In this document: one piece after another, positions 53,097 through 63,318 of the stretch
Layout of the letters: each line of letters starts with the position of its first letter
How positions within the stretch are numbered: the stretch's first letter is position 1
Assembly: GCA_014529385.2 (NCBI GenBank)
Contig: CM043960.1
Location: 118,490,043-118,554,042, forward strand
Direction of reading: 5' to 3'
DNA: 64,000 bases
From: Adiantum capillus-veneris
Taxonomy: Eukaryota; Streptophyta; Polypodiopsida; Polypodiales; Pteridaceae
Made by a program: the position numbers and the translations under genes
The notes under the pieces: generated by a model
The model's input: only the letters and a program-made list of their open reading frames with translations
Told to the model about the DNA's origin: nothing
Databases searched by the model: none

Positions 53097-53162
53097 GATG
53101 GCCCGGGAGAATCTTCAAAAGGGAGAGCTCTCATACTATGCTTTCCCTCCCTGGAAGACAAG

Positions 53163-53348
53163 AAGGAATTCTTGAGAAAGAGGCCTACTCTCAAGAAGAC
53201 AAGTATTTTCCTCAGTGATGATCTCACTCTCTCACAGCTTGCACGTATGATAGAGGTAATGCCAGAGATTACGGCGGCAAAGGAGAAGAGAAAGATGGCC
53301 TTTTACAGAGATGGTCGGGTGGTGATTGTAGAGTGGCGCTCTACATGA
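53163..53348 (+). pseudogene. End of LINE ORF1
   Basis: The frame KRPTLKKTSIFLSDDLTLSQ followed by LARMIEVMPEITAAKEKRKM ends at TGA 53346-53348, about 30 bp before the ORF2 start. The basic segment plus a short DDLT helix and a KRKMAF stretch resembles the C-terminal part of plant LINE ORF1 proteins, which bind element RNA. Only the tail is present. Confidence 0.5.
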
Positions 53349-53377
53349 CAGTGTGAGCCCTATGGGACCACACTGAA

Positions 53378-54300
53378 GATGGCTACTTGGAATTGTAATG
53401 GATCTATGAGGTTGGACGTTGGTGCCTTTGAGGATAGTTTCAGAGACAGGGACATTGTTTTCATCTCATAGAAAAATCAGGCCCTTGGACAGCTTATGCC
53501 ACATGTGGTGGGATACAGATGAGAGACAGCCCACAGGACAGTCGCAAGATCTGAGCATGGGAATAGAGGTTCAGGAGAGGTAGCAGTGCTATTTAGGGAG
53601 GAGTTACAGCCACTACTACATATTGTACGCAGAGATGATCATGCTAGATACATGTGGGTGAGGCTGAGAGCTGACACATGCCAATTTCTATACATTGCCA
53701 TATGTTACTTCCCCCCCAGTACGTCAATATATGTTGCATCCAGAGGACAATCACCTTTCTCTATACTAGATGATGATATACGGAAGTTTTCTAGGGATGG
53801 TGATATCATCCTCCTAGGGGACTTAAATTCCCGAATGGGAAACTCTTAGATAGTCTTCTACAACACTTCAGATGAGATGCTTAGAGAGCTGGATGTGGGT
53901 GAGTCGGGCTTGACAGATGCTCACATGACAGAGAGCAGACGGACTATGGGAGATATCTCACGGAGATGACAACTACACATGGGTTAGCCATACTTAATGG
54001 CTTACAGCGATTTCCTGGAGCAGCTGGTTTCACATCCTTTCCACACAGACACGGGGTCAGTACAGTGGACTTATGGCACAGCCGAGCTTTATTCCTTGTA
54101 TTCAGGATTTCATAGTGGGAGCCAGATCAGTAGCGTAGCAATGGATCATGCTCTTTTAACATTGTCTTTTTCATTTCAATATAGTACAGCCCAGACATCA
54201 GGAGACAGGTCACATACTCGTTATACATTTACACCAGAGACTGACTCAGTTTATACAGAGGGATCTATAGCCGTCTATGCACAGCTGGTCCTGGCCTCTT
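53378..54300 (+). pseudogene. LINE ORF2 endonuclease domain (APE type)
   Basis: It starts MATWNCNGSMRLD (WN-CNG is the first APE motif). ILLGDLNSRMG near 53815 carries the metal-binding GDLN/GDFN motif, and SVAMDHALL near 54135 the Asp-His catalytic motif (S-x-x-x-DH). The enzyme nicks target DNA for target-primed reverse transcription. Stops lie after VFIS (53470) and after RMGNS (53848), and the frame shifts after that, so it is inactive. Confidence 0.8.
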
Positions 54301-54322
54301 AGTGGAGGAGTGAACCACTTTA

Positions 54323-54818
54323 TTGACTGAGACACTGCATGGTGCAGCATCAGAGGCATACCCACACACTCAGCCGGGTCGGAGGCGACATTTTGAGAGC
54401 ATGCCCCAAAATAGGTGGTATGATGAGGAGTGCAAAGAGATGAGAGCCCAGCTTGAGAGGGATCTTCTTTTAGGAGTCATCACTTGCAAACAGTCTCGGA
54501 TTGCTTCCCGGCACCTTGTGCGACGAAAGAAACGAGCTTACTTGGCCCAGATGGAGCGAGACTTGTATCAGCTGTTCTTGAGTAGAGACTCAAGAGAGGC
54601 ATGGCGATTCTTTCATGGGCGTTCCCCTCCCCTAGTGATTACTTCTCCTAATGTGTGGGGCCAATATGCGACATCGTTATATACGGTTTCCAGACAGGAC
54701 CCCCTTCCAGATCCTACAAAGACATGCCCACCTACGAGCACCTTCTTTACCACTGAGATTGTAAAGAGAGCCATTGACAGGATGAGGACTAGTAGGGCAT
54801 ATGATCAATGATGGTCTA
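54323..54818 (+). pseudogene. LINE ORF2, linker before RT, interrupted by gypsy D
   Basis: The frame MTETLHGAASEAYPHTQPGR to IVKRAIDRMRTSRAYDQ is the linker between endonuclease and RT (RWYDEECKEMR and VRRKKRAYLAQMERDLYQLF are typical). It ends at the D insertion. After 60939 the matching text resumes with VAEHFIHARDMLVQVLAVLF. Confidence 0.8.
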
Positions 54819-55108
54819 TGTAACAAACTTGAACACCCCAAGTCAAGATTCTACCGCGACACAGCAAAGATTCACTTCAAAACAATTCACAATTCACACT
54901 TGAGTCGACACGGCCCGGCGTAGTTCCGTGCCTAGAGATATTGGCTCCAAAGACTAGTACCCCTTTAGGTATTTCTTTTTGTATGAATCTGTGTTCAAAG
55001 TACGAGAGAGTGGGTAGGTGCTCACTCTCAGACTCTGCGTCCAGATGCTCTGAGAAGTGAGGCCCTGTCCACTTATTTATTGGTTACAAGGGTTGCCCAT
55101 TTGTGACA
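54819..55108 (-). repeat. Left (3') LTR of D, 290 bp
   Basis: Begins TGTAAC and ends TTGTGACA on the plus strand; it corresponds to the outer parts of 60349-60934. Confidence 0.85.
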
Positions 55109-55122
55109 TACCCCCCTCTTGA
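55109..55122 (-). other. Polypurine tract of D
   Basis: On the minus strand TCAAGAGGGGGGTA precedes the LTR start TGTCACAA. A small stem (TAATC/GATTA, 55131-55145) lies just upstream. Confidence 0.85.
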
Positions 55123-55700
55123 AAGCATTGTAATCGCCCTGATTATGCCTACAAAACAGACAGAGGCCATAAACTGTCTTAGCAGACATTGATTGTTAGT
55201 GTTGACGCACTAGGAACAACACATCTAGCACATGTACCAATCGACAGTCACATCACAGGACATCACATGACAAATCACATTCAAAATTTATTCCAAATCT
55301 CAAACCATGATTAATCGGCAACGTATTTAGTAATCACATCTAGGTCCAGTCGGGACCTCACAGATGCCCGATTAACTAATCCACATATTGCAATCATGTC
55401 TATAGAGATTTATGAGACCGAAATGTTGTAGTCATTTCGTCTATCAATGTCTGCACTCAAACAAGTCAAGTACAAATCAATCAGTATCATTTTCATTTTC
55501 GGGAATTCCAGTTCATAAAGTCATACAGCAGAATACTATCAGCTCGGCAGTATCCCTAAAACCTAAAGGGACATCAGTGACTCTATATCAAATCAAAATA
55601 TCGAGTCAATCTGTCGACAAAGGAGCGGAGTGACTCCCCTCTTGTGCATGCCCGCTGCACTAGATTCGCCCATGCTGAAATCGGGGCTCTATCGGAGTAG
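55123..55700 (-). other. 3' untranslated interval of D
   Basis: No coding signal; AATCACAT and ACATCACA words repeat near 55230-55340. Confidence 0.4.
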
Positions 55701-55701
55701 A

Positions 55702-58700
55702 CTATGCTAAACCGAATGCTTCAAGGTAAAGTTTCACAATCTGAGTATTTGCTAGGTCGTCCTCCTCCATCCACTTCGCATCCAATGCGGGACAGTTCTT
55801 GAATTTAACCAAGAACCACCTCATCACTTTACCTTTTATCTTTCTATCTTTATGTGCCAGTATCTGTTCTGGAACGAGTATCTCCTTGCTTTCCTCCACT
55901 TCGGGTTGCTCATCTGGCTCCCCATCATCGGGCACATCGCTTTTAAAAGGCTTCAAGAGACTCACATGAAAAGCATTGTGAATTCTCCAAGTATCGGGCA
56001 GCTTCAGTCTATAGGAGACATCATTTATCTTTTCTTTTATCTGGAAAGGTCCATAGTAGCTCATGCTAAGCTTTGGAAAAAGCCGCTCCTTTCCTTTTTC
56101 TTTCTTAGGCGTGCCTTCTCAAAACGTAAGAGCACCCAATCGTCCTCCTTTAATTTCAAATCACGACGGTGTCAATCTGCTGCCTTTTTGTATCTTTCCT
56201 GAGATTTCTCTGAAGCCTCCCGGACCTTTGCAAAAGCAGTGTCCAAGTCCCTCGTGTACTGGTCGGCTTCAAAAATCTTATCTTTCGTGCTTCAAAAGGG
56301 TGGAACCTTCAATAATCTCAAATGGCGCCTTCCTCGTCGAAGAGTGAATCGTGTTATTGTAGGTAAATTCCACCAAAGGTAAAAACCTTTCCCATTGAGT
56401 CTTCTGATCCGAAATGTAAGAATTCAATAAATCTAGTACGACTGAATTTGCAATCTCAGATTGCCCATCTGTTTGCCAGTGGAAAGATGATGAGAACTGC
56501 AACTGCATGCCAATGTTCTCCCAAATAGCCTTCCAAAACAAACTCGTGAATTGGGGATCTCTGTCAGAGACAATTGTCTCAGGCATGCCATGTAATCTGA
56601 ATATTTGGACAATGAACAGTCTCACTAAGTGATCCGGCTTGACTGTTTTCTTTATTGGAATGAAATGAGCTTGCTTTGCTAAATCTGTCAATAACAGTCC
56701 AGATACCATCGTGCCCACTCTGTGTCTTCGGGAGATCAAAAATGAAATCCATAGCAATACTTTCCCAGGGTCGGGTGGAAATGGGTAAAGACTGTAACAA
56801 TCCCTGTGCTTTATGCCTGTCAAACTTGACCTTCTGACAAACCAAGCAACTGCGTACAAAATCGCCCACGACCTTCTTGAGTCTCGGCCAAAAGAAGTAT
56901 CGCTCCACACCTTTCAAGGTGGTATCAATGCCGCAGTGACCTGTAAATAATCGACAGTGGCATTCGGTTAAAACCTTTCTCTCAACGGCTGTGTAATGCA
57001 CAACATCGCTTTCTTCATCAAGTAGCCATCGCGAATGGAATATCTCGCTACTATCTCCCCATTCTGTATTCGATCGAATACATCTGCAAAATCTGGATCT
57101 GTGGCGTATTGATCGACCACATCCTCGAAGCTTCTATGATGTATCGCGGATATAGCCAAGACCAATGGCTTCCAGGACAAAGCATCTGCCACCAAGTTCT
57201 TCTGTCCTTGCACATGGACAATCTGGAAGTGAAATTGTGACAAAATGTTCTCCCACCGCATCTGCTTTTCCGATAGCTGCTTCTGTGACAAGAAGTAGCG
57301 TAAACTCTGGTGATCTGTGAAGACCGTAAAATTGGCTCTGAGTAGGTAATGTCGCCACTAAGTAAGAGCATGGATAACCGCCAAAAGCTCTTTCTCATAT
57401 ATCTGTGTTGTCAATTCCGGCCTTGAAAACAATCGGCTCTCGTAGGCAATGACATGGCCTTCTTGCATTAAGACCGCACCCAGACTACGACCACAAGCAT
57501 CACAATATACTTCGAAAGACTTCTGCAAATCCGGCAAAGTCAAAACTAGTCCTGTAGTCAATTTCTCTTTCAATGTCTGAAAGGCAGTCACCTCTGTGGG
57601 TCCCCACGAGAAAGGGACTCCTTTCTGTGTCAAAATATGCAAAGGGGAAGCAATCTCTACAAACTTTCTAATGAACCGCCGGTACTAAGAACATAAGCCC
57701 AAGAAGCTTTTAACTTCATAGACATTCTTCAAATCTGGCCAATCACGTATATTCTCAATCGTGGCCGGGTCCATTTGCACTCCTGCTACTGAGACGATGT
57801 GTCCCAAAAAGTGTATCTCTGATAAGAAAAATTCACTCTTCTTTGCATTGATCACCAACTTGTGATCCCGCAATGCTTGAAAGACTTGTAGCAGATGTTC
57901 TCTATGTTGTGCCTCATCCTTGGAGAAGACAATAATGTCATTATAGAAAGTGCCTACAAAAGATCTGTACTCTCTTAAAATCTTGTCCATCATTCGATTA
58001 AAGGTCGCTGGAGCATTGGTAAGGCCAAAAGGAATCACCAAAAATTCAAATAAACCGAGGTCGTCCAAAAAGCAATCTTGTAGACATCTCCTGGCGCGAT
58101 TCGGATCTAATGATATCCGCTCTTCAAATCGATCCTGCTAAAACAAGAGGATCCCTGTAGTCGGTCAAGAATAGCATCGATCGTGGGGATTGGAAATCTG
58201 TCCTTGATGGTGATTTTGTTGAGAGCTCTATAATCAATGCATATTCTTCAATATCAGTCTTTCTTCAAAACCAACACCGGAGAGCAGTAAGGTAAGTACT
58301 CAACTGGATAAGACCCTTTTCCAAGAGGTCTTTCACTTGGTTCATAATCTCTTCATTCTGGGCTCGGCTCACACGGTAAGGTGGCCGGTTCGGTGGTGTG
58401 CTTCCAGGTATCATATCAATAGTATGATCCTCAGGACGAGCTGGTGGCAACTCGCCTGGCAGGCCCTCAGAAAAGCAATTGGCACGAGTGTGGAGAAAAT
58501 CTTGGGGTTCTTTATCAAGGTCAAAACATACTCGACCTTCAATCATCATTGAGCTCTCTCCAGAAAATCGAGCAAAAAACTAAATTTCATCAAGTACAAT
58601 CTCTTTGCCCTTCATTTGTCAAAGTCGTTTCTCAGCCTGATATTCAACCACGGCGTTGTTCTTGTGGTACCTAGGGATTTCAAGGAGGACGTCACAACCT

Positions 58701-60335
58701 CCCAAGGGCATTACGTAGAAGTCCTCGTGTCCTAAACACCCCTGACATCGCAAACGAAGTTTGCCAATGATCTGTGTAATGGCAATATCCCGTCCGGGTG
58801 CCGCTAGAACCGCCTCCGCCTATGGCCTCAACCTGTCGGGCGTAATTCCAAATCGAGCCGCCAATTCAAGTGAAAAGAAGTTAGCCTTGGCTCCTCCATT
58901 AAAAAAAATGAGGGCTTCTTGATCGTTCACTTTGCCATAAGTGCAGCAAAGTTTTGTACTTTCGTTCATCTGATTCGGTTCAGGCCCCACGCAATGTGGT
59001 ACCAGTTTTGCTGTCATCTGCCTTTTCTGCCACATTCCTCTGCTGCTCTAAAACCCTCTGGCCTGTCTTTAGTTTATTCTTGCTGTGCCTTTTGGGGGCA
59101 CTTTGCGTAGATGTGTCCAAATTCCTCGCAACCAAAACACTTCCCCTCTTTGAGATAGATAGCCCTTTCTGTAAGAGTCAGTTGGGGACGTGTGTCGTTT
59201 TTTCTTTGTCCTTGGAGCTCTTTCTCTTTCTACTTTTATTATTAGAAGTCTGTTGGGTTCTCTGAGTCAAGATCTCATCAGTGGGGTAAGTCAGATTGCC
59301 CGAATATATGGCAAAACCCCATTTCGCATGACGCATCAATTCTTGAATAGAACTTGACTTTTGTTCCAAGCAGTAGTCTCGGATCTCTGTAGGAAGTTTG
59401 TAGAAAAACCGCTCGATTTGTTCTTTAAATGAGACCTTAAATTAAGAGGCTGGTAGAAAAGAGCTCCAAAATCTATCGCAAAAAGCATCCAAAGAATCTC
59501 CCTTGGTCATCCGAAGATGATTCCAAGCGGTTCGTATATCTCGTTCGTACTCCCGAGTAAGCCAAGAAGAAAATAAAGGGCCTTTTGAATTTCGACCATG
59601 TAACTGGAGCTTCCTTCCTCAAAAGAAGAGGGGACCACCATGTTCGAGCATCTCGGAACCCAGAAAAGGATTCAAATCGACTGTCCACCTTCTTTAAATT
59701 CTTTTGTTTTCTTGCTCGCCTTCGAGGAAGTCAAATTGGTTGGCTTTGTAAAAGTGCTTCTTTTCAAGAGTGCTTGTCCATGTCTTTCTGCGAGTACAGT
59801 TTCCGCTTTTTTGCACTCGTCTGTCTTTTCGGCTTTCCTCCCTACCTGAGAGGAGAAGCGATGGCCACACGCCATCTTGAGTAAATCTTATCAATCGGGT
59901 AATCCTTCAGGTGTTTCGCCAATCTCGGGTCCCTGGAGTACTTAATCAATCTATTCACACAGATGCCAATCTGCAGTTGACGTTTGTACTCCTTTCAGGC
60001 AAACTTGTTTGAAAAAAATTTACCCAAATCTTCATTCTTTTCTTCAATTCCCGTGCCGGACTTTTCAACTTTTCTTTGCCTTCCCACTGAGAGGTGTCAT
60101 CTCTGTCAGATTCTTCACGAGAACCCATGTGTAATCTGGGGTTCTTTATGGCTTTATGTCCTGTAAGACAGAGCGATGAAGACGGGAGCGCGATGTATGA
60201 AGGGTGGGAGTGGCTGATAAGTACGGATCGGGGGAGTGGCTGATAAGTACGGGATCGGGGGAGTGGCTGATAAGTCCAAAAGTTGTGTGCACTGCAAAAA
60301 GAATCGGATCCTCCGTAGAAGAAGAATCTTTCTGT
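55702..60335 (-). pseudogene. Gag-pol region of D with chromodomain, broken
   Basis: On the minus strand the readable parts are gag (about 59960-59200), protease-like text near 58930, RT (58300-57690, with [20 protein letters not shown]), RNase H (57640-57290, with VYCDACGRSLGAVLMQEG), integrase (57000-56280, with CGIDTTLKGVERYFFWP and MDFIFDLPKTQSG) and a chromodomain at 55860-55740 ([20 protein letters not shown]). The domain order matches C and G1. Many breaks; a fossil. Confidence 0.85.
60205..60275. repeat. Tandem repeat, about 28-bp unit, in the D leader
   Basis: GGGAGTGGCTGATAAGTACG occurs about three times with GGATCGG spacers. Confidence 0.85.
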
Positions 60336-60347
60336 GCTCTGATACCA
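60336..60347 (-). other. Primer-binding site of D (initiator tRNA-Met)
   Basis: GCTCTGATACCA on the plus strand, one base from the LTR at 60349. Confidence 0.9.
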
Positions 60348-60348
60348 C

Positions 60349-60934
60349 TGTAACACCAAGTCAAGATTCTACCGTGACACAGCAGAGATTCACTTCAAAA
60401 CAGTTCACAATTCACACTTGAGTCGACACGGCCCGGCATAGTTCCGTGCCTAGAGATATTGGCCCCAAAGACTAGCGCCCTTTTCGGTATTTCTTTTTGT
60501 ATTAATCTGTGTTCAAAGTACAAGAGAGTGGTAGGTGCTCACTCTCAAACTCTGCGTCCAGATGCTCTGAGAAGTGAGACCCTGTCCACTTATTTATTGG
60601 TTACAAGGGTTGCCCAAAAGTAGAGCCCCAAAAGCAGTAATCCGAAAGCTTCTTAAAATAAAGCAACGGGCCCAAAAGCTTTGCTAAAAAGTCAGCCAAG
60701 GTAAAATCAGCATCTCCGTACGTTGCCGCGTCATCATCATCTACGCAAAAGCAGGAATTCCGCACACTGTGCCACATCAGCAAGTGAGTGGATTTCGTGC
60801 CGGCGATTTCGGAAATGCCGTACAGGCTGCCACGTGTGCTGCCGGCCAGAGTGTGTATGTCCGGGTCTGCTACCCGTCTACTGCCCGACTCTTTGAGTGT
60901 GTCCAGGGCCATGCCACGTCACCCATTTGTGACA
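60349..60934 (-). repeat. Right (5') LTR of D, 586 bp
   Basis: Contains the poly(A)-type motif (60476-60499). Read on the minus strand, its U3 has GACGTGGCA, CACGTGGCAG, GATGTGGCA and GACGCGGCA words with CTGTACGG (60700-60925), as in element F. Confidence 0.85.
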
Positions 60935-60939
60935 GTCTA

Positions 60940-62290
60940 GTAGCAGAGCACTTTATACATGCTAGAGATATGCTGGTACAGGTTCTTGCAGTGTTGTTCA
61001 TCGTGCTATGTGTGAGGGGTTACCTGAGACTTGGAGGTTGTCTACTATTGTGCCTATCTTCAAGGCAGGTGATCCTACAGAGCCTAGGAATTACCGCCCT
61101 ATTATGGTTGGGCACACATTGGCACGGTTGTATGCATCCATTCTTGAGCAGCAGTTGAGTAATTGGGCAGAGGGTGAGGGTGTACTGGCAAAGGGCCATA
61201 CCAGTTTCAGAAGGGGTTTCTCCACTCTTGATCATATTCTGACACTCAGAGCCATCATTGAGGAGGGCAGCTCACATGGGAGACGGATTTATTGTAGCTT
61301 TGTGGATTTCCGCAAAGCATTTGACATGGTACCTAGAGCTCGATTGATGCACAGACTGCACGAGATGGGGGTGCCCATAGTGTTTGGGGGTTTATGGCTC
61401 TATACAGATTAGTGATGGGACATGTACGCACCCCGGAGGGGATATCTGGTTTAGTTCACTCCACCATTGGGGTGAAACAAGGTTGCCCATTGTCTCCTAG
61501 TCTATTTGGTATGCATGTTGATGAGGTGTCTGATTACATTGACAGAGAGGGTGATAGAGGTGCCCAGCTGGTAGGACGTGGATCCCATTATTGTTATATG
61601 ATGATGATATTGTGTTGATCTCTGACTCACCAGAGGGTATGCAACAACAGTTGGATGCATTACAGAGTTTTGCAGAGGATAGTGGATTGTCTATAAACCT
61701 TGGTAAAACCAAGGTTATGGTATTTAACACCACACCACACCACAGTGGATCAGAAGATCAGCACTGACTTTCACATATGGTCAGGAGATTGTAGAGTATA
61801 CAAATGCCATACACTTACCTGGGGGGTTTTCTTCACTGGGCTGAGGTTTTCTTTGGGGAGAGCAGCAGAGACTAGACTGACTAGAGCTTATGCAGCCTTG
61901 GGATGTGTTTGCAGGTTCAGTTCCAGGAACCTCGGACAAAGTTATGGCTCTTTGATACTTTAGTAGCCTCAACTATGTTGCATGGGGTGCAGATATGGGG
62001 ACCTTCTGTAGGCCAGGATGGTTGGAGACGTATGGAGAGGCCCTTGGTATCTATGATCTCTCGACTGATCAGAGAGCCAAGGCCTCCATACCCCACGCTA
62101 TCATTCGAGCAGAGCTAGCTGCCCCTCCTATGGAGATTGAGGCGCTTACCAGATCAGTCTCCTTTTTGCACAGCTTATGGGATACTACTAGAGGCAGATA
62201 TGCTAGACTGGCCCTTGAGTCTTCCAGACAGCTAGCTCTTCATGGGGACACTTCATGCTGGTATGCATAGATGACATCATGGTTTCAGAC
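60940..62290 (+). pseudogene. LINE ORF2 reverse transcriptase
   Basis: AEHFIHARDMLVQVL, LPETWRLSTIVPIFKAGD, NYRPIMVGHTLARLYASIL, SFRRGFSTLDHILTLRAIIE, IYCSFVDFRKAFDMVPRARL, HSTIGVKQGCPLSPSLFGM and LSINLGKTKVMVF are the ordered RT blocks of a LINE. The YADD catalytic segment near 61600 is disturbed, and the frame shifts several times (61010, 61390, 61610, 61900, 62000), with a stop at 62268. It is therefore dead. The 51563-53096 fragment is a relative of the same family. Confidence 0.85.
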
Positions 62291-62292
62291 GC

Positions 62293-63006
62293 ATGGCTTC
62301 ACCATGGACAGGGCTGCCCCCTTTCCAGTACTCTCTTCAGGCACTCTCGATGTCTCTTACACGGGTGGAGATTACTAGACTCATTCATCAAGACCTGATC
62401 CAGCTGGATACCAGGAGGACATGGATAGAGCCGCCACAGGAGTTGGGCACGAAGATGGCTTTCTATAGAGAGCATCTTCTCCACCTCATAGGAGATGGGT
62501 TTGTGATTCGGCCCAGCTACATGGACACGCATATGTCTCATGGTTTAGGGTGTGCGATTTGTCAGATACGCACATCCTCACATCAGCTGGAGATAGAGAC
62601 TGGTAGATTCAGAGGGATACCAGCAGACGGCAGGATATGCCACTTATGCCAGCTAGAGCCAGAGACAGATCTACATTACATATGTCATTGCACAGTGTAC
62701 TATGCGATATGGGATTGTTTCCACTGCTTATTCAGAGAGGGTTTCGGTCCTTTCTCTAGGGTCGTGAGTTATGAGGATCAGAGATGTCTTGGGCTATATC
62801 TACTTGAGCTACACAGATATAGAGACACTTTACTGGAGAGAGCTAGAGCGAGACAATCCCAGAGACAAATTACACGTTTCTTTTTACTAGGTATGGGACA
62901 ACCAGAGGAGCAGCCATCACTGCAGAGCTCGGCCCACTCTCATTCGACCACTACCAATATTCTCATTGACCGAGCATTGGAGCTACGGAGATCCAGACGG
63001 CCATGA
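62293..63006 (+). CDS. LINE ORF2 C-terminal part with zinc knuckle (237 aa frame)
   Basis: An open frame of 237 codons covers the region after the RT thumb. RICHLCQLEPETDLHYICHC near 62630-62690 is the C-x2-C...H-x-x-x-C zinc motif at the end of plant LINE ORF2, needed for RNA binding or target-primed synthesis. After it come helical Arg-rich stretches and a Ser/His/Thr-rich end. Upstream stops separate it from the RT, so it is a piece of a dead ORF2 that happens to remain open. Confidence 0.75.
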   Translation: MASPWTGLPPFQYSLQALSMSLTRVEITRLIHQDLIQLDTRRTWIEPPQELGTKMAFYREHLLHLIGDGFVIRPSYMDTHMSHGLGCAICQIRTSSHQLEIETGRFRGIPADGRICHLCQLEPETDLHYICHCTVYYAIWDCFHCLFREGFGPFSRVVSYEDQRCLGLYLLELHRYRDTLLERARARQSQRQITRFFLLGMGQPEEQPSLQSSAHSHSTTTNILIDRALELRRSRRP

Positions 63007-63228
63007 TTGAGGAGAGGGGCTACAAAGCATCGATGGAGACTACAGCAAAGGATTCGAGCCATACTCTTTCGACATCCGGAGTGCAGATGAGGATGGATTC
63101 TAGTAGTAGTATCTTTGTTCTAGTTCTTTTGTACCCAGACATGGTATCAGATTCACTATTTTGTAACAGATTGGCCTCATAGGTCATTTTGGCCTTTTGA
63201 AGACGTTAATATAAGATTTCATTTCATT

Positions 63229-63312
<84 letters not shown>
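63007..63312 (+). repeat. LINE 3' untranslated region and (CT)n tail
   Basis: About 225 bp of untranslated DNA, including TTGGCCTCATAGGTCATTTT and GATTTCATTTCATTTGATT, ends in an 80-bp CT run (63233-63312). The same end occurs at 23395-23582 and 23583-23746. No poly(A) is present. Confidence 0.75.

Positions 63313-63318
<6 letters not shown>

Larger units (their letters stand above)
54819..60934 (-). mobile_element. Ty3/gypsy chromovirus D, decayed, inserted in the LINE
   Basis: The 6116-bp element has target duplications GTCTA (54814-54818, 60935-60939), LTRs of unequal length (54819-55108 and 60349-60934), a primer site (60336-60347), a purine tract (55109-55122) and degraded gag-pol on the minus strand, ending in a chromodomain. 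Many breaks; the shared LTR parts differ by several percent, so it is older than C and G1. Confidence 0.9.
53097..63312 (+). mobile_element. LINE (APE-endonuclease type) with CT tail, split by gypsy D
   Basis: Order: end of ORF1 (to 53348), ORF2 endonuclease (from 53378), start of RT (to 54818), gypsy D (54819-60934), rest of RT, C-terminal zinc knuckle, stop at 63004-63006, 3' untranslated region and (CT)n tail. The gypsy target duplication GTCTA proves that the two LINE parts were contiguous. ORF2 has several stops and frame changes. The clade (L1-like or other plant LINE) is not determined. Confidence 0.85.

Noticed and set aside
51563-54818. Twin-primed single LINE insertion
   Set aside because: Both orientations contain the same RT segment, while twin priming gives non-overlapping parts. 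Two copies is the simpler reading.
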